Part shown: positions 1-10,249 of the stretch, one piece after another
How positions within the stretch are numbered: the stretch's first letter is position 1
How the letters are laid out: every line of letters begins with the position of its first letter
The notes under the pieces: model-generated
Seen by the model: only the letters and a program-made list of their open reading frames with translations
Told to the model about the DNA's origin: nothing
The model's database searches: none
Assembly (NCBI RefSeq): GCF_026619415.1
Contig: NZ_JAOVZR010000001.1
Span: 1,798,001-1,862,000 of the forward strand
DNA: 64,000 bases
Direction: 5' to 3'
Source: Hoeflea algicola
GTDB lineage: Bacteria; Pseudomonadota; Alphaproteobacteria; Rhizobiales; Rhizobiaceae
Translations under genes and position numbers: made by a program

Positions 1-378
1 GAGTGTTTTGTCGCGCGCCATCAGGGCCAGATTGATGCCGCGGCTGTCATTGCCGTCGACCAGCACCTTGTGGCGGTAGCCGTCGCCGATCATCTTGAAC
101 AGATAACCATATTCGAACCGGTGCAGCGTATCGAGACTTTCGACTTCCTGCAGGCAGAGGATATCGGCATCGGCCTCGGCGATGGCCAGCGCGGTGAGTT
201 GCCGGGTGTCATCGGTCAGCGACACCGCGCGCGCGATCTCGGCCTGACGGTACTGTGCCTCGGAGCTGAAATCATAGAGCTGCGATACCCGGTCCTGCCT
301 CAACTCGTTGCGGTAGCCGGAAAAATCAAACCGGCTCATCAGGTTCTCGGCGTTGAAGGTGGCGATGCGAATGCTCAT
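1..378 (-). CDS. Endonuclease/exonuclease/phosphatase family protein, N-terminal part
   Basis: This is a minus-strand gene whose ATG is at 378; it runs off the left edge, leaving 126 codons. The translation opens with an IRIATFNAENL motif and later shows ILCLQEVES. These are the first two signatures of the DNase I-like endonuclease/exonuclease/phosphatase fold, in which the Asn and Glu belong to the metal-dependent phosphodiesterase site. The part seen ends with SRGINLALMARD, a further conserved block. Such proteins hydrolyse phosphodiester or phosphate-ester bonds, but the substrate cannot be told from this fragment. No signal peptide is visible at this start. The next gene upstream, a DUF922 protein, points the same way but begins well away, so an operon is possible but not shown. 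Confidence 0.8.
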   Translation of the reverse strand, partial: MSIRIATFNAENLMSRFDFSGYRNELRQDRVSQLYDFSSEAQYRQAEIARAVSLTDDTRQLTALAIAEADADILCLQEVESLDTLHRFEYGYLFKMIGDGYRHKVLVDGNDSRGINLALMARDKTL

Positions 379-514
379 GCGGCGTCCTGGCTTGGGGTCC
401 GGAGAATGCGGCCGGGCTGATTTGCGCCGGCGCCTGTGCTTCCGAACCTATTGCGCGGCCCGGGTCGATGCAATTGCCGCCAGGAATGAAACCACTGAGC
501 CGACGCTGTGCCGC

Positions 515-1123
515 TCAGCGATCATTGATCAGCCCCAGCACCAGCCTTTGCACGGCACCGCCCTCACCCATTTCGACCCGGTCGAAATCGCGGCCGCGCT
601 GCCGCTGCCAGTCCGACAATTGCTTGAGCCGGGCCTGCAACTGCGCCCGCACCTTGTTGCAATCGCCGTCATTGGCGGCGCTGAGCCCGATGCTTGCGGT
701 CTCGATCTCGCGCACCATCTCGATGATGTATTGCCCGTGCACTTTTTCATGGGCGGCGAGCCCGTCGTAGAAATCCTTCCAGCGCGAGGCCACGTCCGAT
801 GGCATCGTGCCGCGCGGCTTGGGCAGTGTGTAGGTGATGATCAGTTTCGGCCGCGCCGAGGCCAGCACGCAGCCGCCATCAGCCTGGTTCTGATAATCCC
901 GCCGCCAGGTGAGCTTGAAGGTGGTGTGGGCAATGGTGCGCCGGTCACCGGCAATTACCGGGCCGTTGGCCCCGATCGACTGGTAGAGTTCCCGCCCCGA
1001 CTGGCCGCTGATGGAATAGGTTTTGACCTGCTCGACGGCCTCCCAGGCGAACGCCGGTGCCGACAGCGTGGCAATCCCCAACAGGGCTGTGGCGCAAACA
1101 ACGAGGCGGTAGACAAGGCGCAT
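515..1123 (-). CDS. DUF922 family putative exported zinc protease
   Basis: The protein has about 202 residues if the ATG at 1123 is used. A GGAG ribosome-binding site lies just upstream, and this start gives a clean signal peptide (MRLVYRLVVCATALLGI..., cleavage near APAFA-W). A longer frame upstream would bury the signal. The mature part carries HEKVHG, an HExxH zinc-metalloprotease motif, in the setting LAAHEKVHGQYI that is typical of DUF922. The C-terminal third is helical and charged. Export to the periplasm is inferred from the signal peptide. The family is annotated as predicted secreted Zn-dependent proteases, and activity has rarely been shown. No metal-site residue appears to be missing. 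Confidence 0.75.
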   Translation of the reverse strand: MRLVYRLVVCATALLGIATLSAPAFAWEAVEQVKTYSISGQSGRELYQSIGANGPVIAGDRRTIAHTTFKLTWRRDYQNQADGGCVLASARPKLIITYTLPKPRGTMPSDVASRWKDFYDGLAAHEKVHGQYIIEMVREIETASIGLSAANDGDCNKVRAQLQARLKQLSDWQRQRGRDFDRVEMGEGGAVQRLVLGLINDR

Positions 1124-1309
1124 TGAGAACTCCAGCTTTTTCGCTGCGGGCCTGGCCGCACTCAACCGACCGGTACCGCCTCCAAACGGGGCCGTCAGCG
1201 TTAAAACATCAACGCCACCGGCCCGGCGGTTGTTACGGCAAACTGCGACAAAACCATGTCGGATGCAAAGCGGGTGTACGCGTATCGGTAGCCACTTTCT
1301 GAAATGGCT

Positions 1310-2389
1310 TCAGGCTCGGGCCAAGCGGCCGCGTGCAGGCGGTTCAGCGAGAATCGCCCAGCCGGGCCTGCGGAACAGGAACCAGCCATGGCCGCTCTTG
1401 CTGATCATCCACAACAGGATCAGCGGCGACACCGTTGCCACCGCGGTGACCAGCACCGAGATCCAGCCGGCGCCGAGTTCCGGCATCAACCGGATCAACG
1501 CCATGCGGGTGACTGCCATCGGCAGGAAAAAGGCGAGATAGACGACGATCGAGTTTTCCCCGGCATGACGCAGAAAGCGGGTTACCGGGCCGGCGCTGGT
1601 GGCGAGCAGCGACGCTGAAAAAATGATCGCCAGCGCCCCGGCAAAGCCAAGCCCGAGACCGATAAGCGGCAGATCCGACAGCCGCTCGCCCCAGGGCGCA
1701 AGCGCCACGGGCACCGGCGCAAACACCAGCACGCCGTTGAGCACCGCCCAGCCCGCCAGCACGGCGAAACCGGCCAGCCGGTGGGCCTGGACCCAGCTTG
1801 CCGCGCGAAAGATCAGCGGGGCGGCGGCGAAGCCCGCGAAGAAGAACACGTAGCGCGCGGCGAACTCGTCGATCACCAGCCAGCCGGTCATCACCGGGGC
1901 AGCGTTGAGTACGGCCGCCGCCAGAAATACGATCCATTTCGGCACAGTGACGAGCAGCCGCGTGACGACAAAAAAGATCGGCAGCAGATAGATGAACCAC
2001 AGCGTGCCGAACGGTTCGACATAGGAAATCAGGTAGTGCCCAAGGGTTGGCCCTGGGCCTGCCTCGATCCACATTTCCGGCGCCTTGAAGGCAAACTGGA
2101 TGGTCAGCCACAGCGCGTAGAAATAGGCAAAATGGACGACCTTGCGGTCTAGATAGAGCCGCCACGGACGGTTGATCACCAGCCCCAGGAACAACCCCGA
2201 AATCAGGAAGAAATCCGGCATCCGGAAGGGTTTGGCGAACGCCACCACCAGCCCCATGAAGCCCTCGTCGCCGAGTGCCTTTTCCACCCCCAGCGTTGAA
2301 TGCATCATCACCACGAAGACGATGCAGACGCCCTTGGCGACATCGACCCAGCCGACCCGGCCGGTGGATTGGCTCTGAACTGCTGACAC
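1310..2389 (-). CDS. Acyltransferase family 3 integral membrane protein
   Basis: A 359-residue polytopic membrane protein of the acyltransferase-3 (OpgC/NodX/OafA-like) family. The N-terminus shows VGWVDVAKGVCIVFVVMMHS, where the D..KG..I..V...H pattern is the family signature and the His the presumed catalytic residue. About ten hydrophobic helices follow. Such enzymes move acyl groups onto exported carbohydrates such as exopolysaccharide, periplasmic glucan or LPS; the substrate here is unknown. The start is a GTG at 2389, supported by a strong GGAGG site about eight bases upstream. A perfect CtrA-type box lies 81 bp upstream of this start, so cell-cycle control of a surface-modifying enzyme is plausible but inferred. 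Confidence 0.8.
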   Translation of the reverse strand: MSAVQSQSTGRVGWVDVAKGVCIVFVVMMHSTLGVEKALGDEGFMGLVVAFAKPFRMPDFFLISGLFLGLVINRPWRLYLDRKVVHFAYFYALWLTIQFAFKAPEMWIEAGPGPTLGHYLISYVEPFGTLWFIYLLPIFFVVTRLLVTVPKWIVFLAAAVLNAAPVMTGWLVIDEFAARYVFFFAGFAAAPLIFRAASWVQAHRLAGFAVLAGWAVLNGVLVFAPVPVALAPWGERLSDLPLIGLGLGFAGALAIIFSASLLATSAGPVTRFLRHAGENSIVVYLAFFLPMAVTRMALIRLMPELGAGWISVLVTAVATVSPLILLWMISKSGHGWFLFRRPGWAILAEPPARGRLARA

Positions 2390-2469
2390 GGGACTTCCCT
2401 CCTTCGAGCAGGAGTTTAGCGCAGGTGTCGTGGCAATGGGTTAGCGCGGCGACAAACCGGCCAAGATCG

Positions 2470-2485
2470 TTAAGCACCGGTTAAC
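2470..2485. promoter_or_regulatory. CtrA-type binding box (TTAA-N7-TTAAC)
   Basis: The sequence reads TTAAGCACCGGTTAAC, a perfect match to the full alphaproteobacterial CtrA consensus. It lies between the divergent acyltransferase gene (GTG at 2389, 81 bp away) and the small anchored-protein gene (ATG at 2642, 157 bp away) and could serve either. Binding is inferred from the motif only. Confidence 0.55.
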
Positions 2486-2641
2486 ATGACCGCTCGGCAT
2501 CGCGAGGCAACCGGATTGCCAAGCGTTGATCGGAGAACCTCGGGCCAAAAACTCACGAAATTTTACTGATTGTCACTTTCCGTGTAGGGTGCCCCTCTGT
2601 GCGCGCAATGCTGCGCGTTCGTTTTCAGATTGGACATCCCC

Positions 2642-3052
2642 ATGCAGATCCCCACATGGACGAAACCCGCCCTCCTCGGAGCGGCGGCAGGAGCCGTTGT
2701 GCTCGCCATCGTCGGCTTCTCAAGCTATGGCGGCTGGGTCACCGGCGGCACTGCGCAGGAAATGGCCGACAAGGCCGGCAATGATGTCGGCACGCAGATC
2801 GTTTCCGCGCTCTGCGTCAAGAAATTCGTCGCAGCCCCCGGCGCCAGCATGCAACTGGCCAAGCTCAAGGAAGCCAAATCCTGGGACCGCGACAACTTCA
2901 TCGAGGACGGCGGCTGGGCGACCATCGACGGCGTCGAGGACGGCATTGATGGCGTTGCCGATGCCTGCGCCGAACAACTGGCGGCGATGGACGAACTGCC
3001 CGCCGCGGTGATGGCACCGGCAGCGGATGAAGCGCCCGCCGTCAGCGGCTGA
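2642..3052 (+). CDS. Small membrane-anchored protein of unknown function
   Basis: A 136-residue protein from the ATG at 2642 (a TTG four codons upstream is less likely). It has one N-terminal transmembrane helix (about residues 8-30, TKPALLGAAAGAVVLAIVG) followed by a soluble, acidic, probably periplasmic domain ending in an Ala/Pro-rich tail. The soluble part has two cysteines, one in SALCVKKFV and one in ADACAEQ, that could form a disulfide. I recognise no enzymatic motif; similar small proteins are conserved hypotheticals in Hyphomicrobiales. It is transcribed away from the acyltransferase gene, with a CtrA box between them, and is followed by a good intrinsic terminator, so it appears to be a single-gene unit. 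Confidence 0.6.
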   Translation: MQIPTWTKPALLGAAAGAVVLAIVGFSSYGGWVTGGTAQEMADKAGNDVGTQIVSALCVKKFVAAPGASMQLAKLKEAKSWDRDNFIEDGGWATIDGVEDGIDGVADACAEQLAAMDELPAAVMAPAADEAPAVSG

Positions 3053-3073
3053 ACCAGACCACGACACGCATCA

Positions 3074-3109
3074 AGGGCAGTCCGGCACAGCGCCGGGCTG
3101 CCCTTTTTC
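3074..3109 (+). terminator. Rho-independent terminator
   Basis: AGGGCAG (3074-3080) pairs with CTGCCCT (3098-3104), with further pairing of CCGG bases inside the loop, and a run of T follows at 3104-3108. It lies 20 bases after the stop codon of the small anchored-protein gene. Confidence 0.8.
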
Positions 3110-3309
3110 GTGGCCCTGTGTCAGCGCTGTTGCGAAGCACGGCCCGCACATGGCGGGCGCCTGTATTCCCGATACGCGGCTTCAGTCGGACCGGCATCAT
3201 CATCGGCATCGTCAAATGCATAGTTACTTGATTAGCATCATTGCATGCCGGCGCCGCCCTTGTAGGATGAACTCTGACGTCCATCATCTTCAGCCGATTG
3301 GAGCACGCC

Positions 3310-3582
3310 TTGAAACCGACCATGATGATTTTCGCCGCCGGAATGTTGACCGGCATGACCGCACTTGTGCCCGCCGCATCCGCTGCCAGTTGCTGGGACC
3401 TGTGGTATGAGCGCAACGCGATTTACGCCGACAACGGCTACTGCTTTTCCACCAGCCTCGGCAAACGCACGTTTGGCAATGCCGACTGCTGGACCAAGGA
3501 CCCTGATCTGAGCGCGCGCGAAACCCGCCGGGTTGCCAAGATCAAGGCCGAGGAACGCCGCCGCGGCTGCAAGGTCAACTGA
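3310..3582 (+). CDS. YARHG-like domain exported small protein
   Basis: A 90-residue protein. The chosen start is the TTG at 3310, because a GGAG site (3300-3303) sits six bases before it; the ATG at 3322 is the alternative. Either start gives a signal peptide (MMIFAAGMLTGMTALVPAASA) cleaved before ASCWDLW. The mature domain contains SCWDLWYERNAIYADNGYCF, a close relative of the YARHG motif (LWYLRNEIYARHGYxF) found in exported or surface proteins. Three further cysteines suggest disulfides. The biochemical role of YARHG domains is not established. It stands alone between a terminator and a long gene-free stretch. Confidence 0.65.
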   Translation: MKPTMMIFAAGMLTGMTALVPAASAASCWDLWYERNAIYADNGYCFSTSLGKRTFGNADCWTKDPDLSARETRRVAKIKAEERRRGCKVN

Positions 3583-4537
3583 GCCGCATCGGGAATTGGT
3601 GAGCACCGGGCGCTGAAGCGCGGGGGCAATCAGCTTTCGGGTGGAGGATCATCCGGCGCGGACCTGTGTCCGGTTCCGGCGCGAAAACTGCCCGTTCCCT
3701 GCGGGCCTCTCGCCGCGCCGCCGCGTCTCCGTTTACGCTTCTATACAGGCCAGACAGCCGGAAACGCACCCGCGCGAAAAAGTTCACCGGGGTGTGGCCA
3801 TGACATCAGTCCGGAGGGCCGCACACGGGCAGTGCCTCAAAACAAGTGTAGTAGGGTGGCGCTGAGCGCGCGCGGCCCGAAACTCGCCGGCTGCTGTCCG
3901 GCATCCGACAGGCGCTGGCCTGCTTCCCGCGAGGCCCGGCTTCCTCACCGGCCTCCCGCCCGGGTTGCCCCGGCCGCGATCCGGACAGACCGCGGGAGAT
4001 GCTTTTGGCGCGTGTTCCGGCACGAACCCCGGTCAGGCTGTGAGTGATGCGTGTCCGCTTGGCCGAGTGAAATCACCCGCGCCTGGGCCCGCATCCAGCC
4101 CGGCCGTGTCCGCCACAGGCCCGGCCCGGTTCTCCGCTCCCCACCCGCCGTGCGGCAGGCAAAAGCGCAAATTCCGGCCCGGTGGCTGGCGCGCGCCGCG
4201 CCGTTTTCGGGCGCGGGCTGCCAGCGGAACCACGATGGCCACCGCCTCCCCTGACCCGACGCCCTACGCTGGGACGCCCTGCCAGAGGCATTCCCTCCCG
4301 CCTGGCTCGAAACGCTCGCGATCCATCCGGCAGCGGAAGTGCCGGGGAGTATGGCATGGGAGAAATGGGTGTGGAAAATGTTTGGTGGGAGGCAGATCGC
4401 AGTTGCTTGTTTGGCAATTAGAGAGCGCCGTATTTTTCAGTGGCGCAATTTTTACGTGTGCATTAAGATCGGCAAAATTATATCATTCGGATTTTGTATC
4501 CTGATCGATCCACCATTAAATACAGGTGCCATCGCAT
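3583..4537. other. Gene-poor stretch, GC-rich then AT-rich
   Basis: From 3583 to about 4350 the DNA is very GC-rich, with many CCCGG, CGCGCG and CCGGCC words, and overlapping frames on both strands that look like composition artefacts. None has a convincing start, ribosome site or recognisable product. From about 4350 the composition drops abruptly to AT-rich, and this change marks the left border of the island holding the next two genes. Bases 4430-4537 (AT-rich, with TATTTTT, AAAATTATATCATT and TTAAATA words) probably contain the island promoter. I saw no tRNA, integrase, clear terminal repeat or structured RNA here. Confidence 0.5.
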
Positions 4538-5101
4538 ATGATTCCAGAATGGAACATGGAGGGTAATCTTCCGCCAATTTGGCCTGAAGAAGACGGAACG
4601 AGCAACAACCGTTCACCTTACCCTGCACGCATAATTGAAATTGTCGATCAATTCGCAACGTCAATCGAGCGCAGAAACATCCTCGAAGGCCTATTGCGCT
4701 TTCGTCAAGAACTATATGGGGCCGGCGTCCTACATGGTTTCCAGTGGTTGGATGGAAGCTTTATGGAGGACGTTGAGACGCATCAATCTCGTTCCCCAAA
4801 TGACATTGACGTGATAACATACTTTCACCTCCCAGAGGGGGAAACTCAGGCCACGCTTTATGAAAAAATCCCACACATATTCAACAATGACGAGGTGAGG
4901 GCGAGGTTTAGAGTCGACTCATATTTTGAAATTCTAGGGGAGGCGTTAGTCGAGCGTCGGGTCAGGCAAGTTTCCTATTAGTATAGTATGTGGTCCCATA
5001 AGCGAAACCAACGTTGGAAAGGCTTCGTGCAGACAAAACTTGATCCTGCGGCCGACACAGCAGCACGATCGGCACTCGAAGATTTGATGGTCGAGGCATG
5101 A
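4538..5101 (+). pseudogene. DUF6932-like nucleotidyltransferase-fold protein, interrupted by an amber codon
   Basis: From the ATG at 4538 the frame is open for 147 codons to a TAG at 4979-4981, then continues in the same frame for 39 more codons to a TGA at 5099-5101. The first part has IPEWNMEGNLPPIWP at the N-terminus and WLDGSF followed after about ten residues by PNDIDVI. This GS...D.D pattern is the minimal nucleotidyltransferase signature and recalls DUF6932. The part after the stop (YSMWSHKRN, then RWKGFVQTKLDP) looks like the conserved end of the same protein, so a Trp codon TGG may have become TAG. The frame's natural stop overlaps the next gene's ATG by four bases (ATGA), which supports the longer version as ancestral. 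Low GC sets it apart from neighbours. A GTG at 4526 is an alternative start. Read-through or a sequencing error cannot be excluded. Confidence 0.6.
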
Positions 5102-6063
5102 AACATGATCAGCAACGCCTCCTTTCCGAAATCAAAGAACTAAACGAAATTCTTGAACTGATCCCGGAACATAACCTGATTGAACGCTCGGGGTTCGAAG
5201 CACGACTGAAGCGCGCCTATACAGCACTCGAAACAATTCACGACTATGTAGAGCCGGAGCGCACTCGACTTACTTTCAGAGGCTCCCCGGTCATTGAAAG
5301 TCGTAGCATATCAGCAGATTTTGGCACTAAAGCTTCAGCCCACTTCGCAGAAGCCTTTGCTGCCATCATCGCTGGAATGCGCGACAAATTGCGTTATATG
5401 GGGCCTATACCAGACAAAGCGCGAAACGAACTCGCCATTACAGGAATCGCAACCGGTTCTTTTGGCTTCGAGTTCGAGCTCCCCAACCTCGACCCCAATC
5501 TATTTTCAGAATCCGGCGGTGCCGAGGAAGCATTGAAGATGCTTCTCGATATTCTTGAAAAATCGGCACTGGGGACTGACGATGAAGTCACAGACATCGT
5601 GCATGCCGTGCACCCCCGCGCAATTAAAAAGGTCGTGGAGTTCTTAGATTTCATGTGGAAAAGAGACGCTTGGTGCGGCCTTGAATTCAAAAATCACTTT
5701 TTTCGTTACGCCGGTGCCGAACAGGTTCAAGCAGCAAAAGAACGTTTAAGTGAAGGCAACATAAAACACACTACTGAACACTTTAAAGGTGCTTTCGAAG
5801 GAAGCCTCCCAAAACCGCGTACTTTTCAGTTCCAGCCGATCGATGATGATCAACCGATAATCGGGAGGTTTGATGCAAGCATTGATCCACATGCATTAAA
5901 TAGGGACTGGCTTGAGCAGCCGGTCACCGTTCAGTTTGATGTAGTACAAGTTGGACAGGGACGTCCTCGCTTCACGCTACTTGATCTGACGCATATTAAA
6001 AAAATCAAGGTGATTGAAACTAAAGCTGCGTTGCGGGCCACCCACAATTCGCCCTTGATGTGA
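5098..6063 (+). CDS. Unknown protein, partner of the DUF6932-like gene
   Basis: A 321-residue soluble protein with no signal peptide or membrane helix. The N-terminal 60 residues are helical and charged. A conserved-looking core follows with TFRGSPVIESRSISADFG and later ITGIATGSFGFEFELP, then a C-terminal part rich in beta-prone stretches. I recognise no catalytic motif; in particular I see no HEPN RxxxxH motif, P-loop or nuclease signature. The start overlaps the end of the interrupted nucleotidyltransferase frame by four bases, so the two were a translationally coupled pair. The DNA is clearly AT-richer than the flanks, with codons such as AAA, ATT and TTT frequent, suggesting horizontal transfer. 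A role in a two-gene toxin-antitoxin or defence-like module is a guess from the layout only. Confidence 0.6.
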   Translation: MKHDQQRLLSEIKELNEILELIPEHNLIERSGFEARLKRAYTALETIHDYVEPERTRLTFRGSPVIESRSISADFGTKASAHFAEAFAAIIAGMRDKLRYMGPIPDKARNELAITGIATGSFGFEFELPNLDPNLFSESGGAEEALKMLLDILEKSALGTDDEVTDIVHAVHPRAIKKVVEFLDFMWKRDAWCGLEFKNHFFRYAGAEQVQAAKERLSEGNIKHTTEHFKGAFEGSLPKPRTFQFQPIDDDQPIIGRFDASIDPHALNRDWLEQPVTVQFDVVQVGQGRPRFTLLDLTHIKKIKVIETKAALRATHNSPLM

Positions 6064-6262
6064 GCTTGCAGAATGGTTCCTCGGAGGCAGCGACGTCCCT
6101 TCGCTTTTCTCGACCAAGTCCGGGATGGCGGGTCGTCCGGCAGCAGGCCGCATCCGGTTGCGATTACGGCGCGCGTATTAGACATACCATCAACCCCGAG
6201 TTGATATTGGGAGCAGCATGAGCGAGTGTGCCGCGAACGCATCAGGTGTTGGGGAGAGTGCC

Positions 6263-6409
6263 ATGAAACGATGTTTTGCGCTGCTGGCGATGGTATCGCT
6301 GTTTTCAACCAGTTGGGCCTACGCCCATGGCGGCGGTTGTCGCAAGAGTTCGCCGCCGGGACAATGCTGCCATATGGAGAAGAAAACCGGTCAGGTGCAT
6401 TGCCACTGA
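6263..6409 (+). CDS. 48-residue exported Cys/His-rich mini-protein
   Basis: The ATG at 6263 is preceded by a strong GGGGAG site (6251-6256). The product is a signal peptide of about 21 residues (MKRCFALLAMVSLFSTSWAYA) and a mature part of only 27 residues that contains HGGGC, then GQCCHMEKKTG, then HCH. The spacing of Cys and His recalls the YHYH-type tails (HGGG...C...KTG.YHCH) at the ends of many exported nuclease-like or calcium-binding proteins. Here the motif forms the whole mature protein. Metal binding or a disulfide knot is inferred. It follows the low-GC island but has normal GC content, so it probably belongs to the chromosome backbone. Confidence 0.6.
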   Translation: MKRCFALLAMVSLFSTSWAYAHGGGCRKSSPPGQCCHMEKKTGQVHCH

Positions 6410-6484
6410 GGGGTCGAAAGACCGCTTCCGTCGGACCGCGTTTTCCGAACAGTCTCCCGCGTCTGCCGACGCAGACGCTGCTGG

Positions 6485-6505
6485 ACCCCGGATCAAGTCC
6501 GGGGT
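6485..6505. repeat. Short palindromic intergenic repeat
   Basis: ACCCCGGA-TCAAG-TCCGGGGT is an inverted repeat with eight-base arms, embedded in TGGACCCCGGATCAAGTCCG. This sequence is a familiar dispersed palindrome of Hyphomicrobiales intergenic regions. It lies 75 bases after the Cys/His-rich mini-protein gene and could fold in RNA, but it lacks a T tract. Confidence 0.6.
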
Positions 6506-6615
6506 GACGGTGGAGGCTGCGGTGTCCACCTCTCCCCTTGTGGCAAAGGATACAAAACACGGGCTTGGACCGGCAGGGCCAAACCGTGGGTTTTGTTGGT
6601 GAGGGGATCGTGAGT

Positions 6616-6750
6616 CCAATCTCCTCCCTTGCGGGGGAGATGTCACCGTAGGTGACAGAGGGGGGGGGGGGGGGAACTCGAGGCTGGCGCTGGGGGAGAG
6701 ATTACCCCCCTCTGCCCTGTCGGGCATCTCCCCCACAAGGGGGAGATCGG
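6616..6750. repeat. RIME-like inverted mosaic repeat with a 15-G tract
   Basis: Two facing arms form a larger inverted repeat. The left arm holds CTCCTCCCTTGCGGGGGAG then GTCACCGTAGGTGAC, and the right arm holds CTCTGCCCTGTCGGGCAT then CTCCCCCACAAGGGGGAG. Each arm can also fold on its own. Between them is an uninterrupted run of 15 G at 6660-6674. The arrangement matches rhizobial intergenic mosaic elements in style; no transposase is nearby. The length of the G run should be treated with caution because homopolymers are prone to sequencing error and to replication slippage. Confidence 0.6.
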
Positions 6751-6772
6751 GTGCCACAGACATCCCGGTCTC

Positions 6773-6985
6773 CTAATTTATCATGCCAAAATATCTGAAA
6801 GCGCTTTCTATCGGCTCCCGCTTTTCTGGCGGGCAAGGCACCTGCCTCACAGCTACGTCATAACGCCGCGCCGACACTCTCGGCTTCAATCCATTCATGT
6901 CTTTGCAATGCGCAATCCAGCAGCTTTTCGGCACAAATCCGTGGTTAGCTTTCACCCAGTTCTGAATTTCTCTGTATGTCGCCAT
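6773..6985 (-). CDS. Small conserved protein directly downstream of uvrB
   Basis: A 70-residue soluble protein starting at the ATG at 6985, one base after the uvrB stop codon, so it is probably co-transcribed and coupled with uvrB. Characteristic blocks are TYREIQNWVKANHGFVPKSCWIAHCK, VPCPPEKREPIE and the end FRYFGMIN. Small proteins with this pattern (GFVPKTCWIAH ... PCPPEKR ... FGMI) occur sporadically across proteobacteria and, as I recall, in phage-like regions; I know no established function. The gene is AT-richer than uvrB and is followed by a repeat cluster, which fits a late insertion behind uvrB. A link to DNA repair is only suggested by position. Confidence 0.6.
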   Translation of the reverse strand: MATYREIQNWVKANHGFVPKSCWIAHCKDMNGLKPRVSARRYDVAVRQVPCPPEKREPIESAFRYFGMIN

Positions 6986-6986
6986 C

Positions 6987-9980
<2,994 letters not shown>

Positions 9981-10249
9981 GGCCACAATATGGGCAGAGT
10001 CGATGGCGAAAGAAAGAGGTGGCCGGGGCAAAACGGGAACGAAGGCGTGTGATGCTGACAGCAGGTGTCAGCAGGGGTGACGCTTCCGCCTGATCCCGCC
10101 GCGGTGAAATCCGGGCGCATCCGGCATGCAAGGTTAGGTCTAGGCATAGCCTGCGGATATGATACAGGATGACGACAAGCGACGCGACTATCTCGATCTT
10201 TTCCCTTCCCGCCGGCGGTATCGCCGGCCGAGCCGGTTAATGAGAGCCC

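Noticed and set aside
3919..3946. RNase P-like segment on the minus strand (GAGGAAGCCGGGCCT...)
   Set aside because: It resembles the GAGGAAAGTCCGGGCTCC core only loosely, lacking AAAGTCC, and the surrounding sequence shows none of the other conserved RNase P blocks.
9981..10249. LexA/SOS box before uvrB
   Set aside because: A single GAAC occurs but no second half-site at seven-base spacing.
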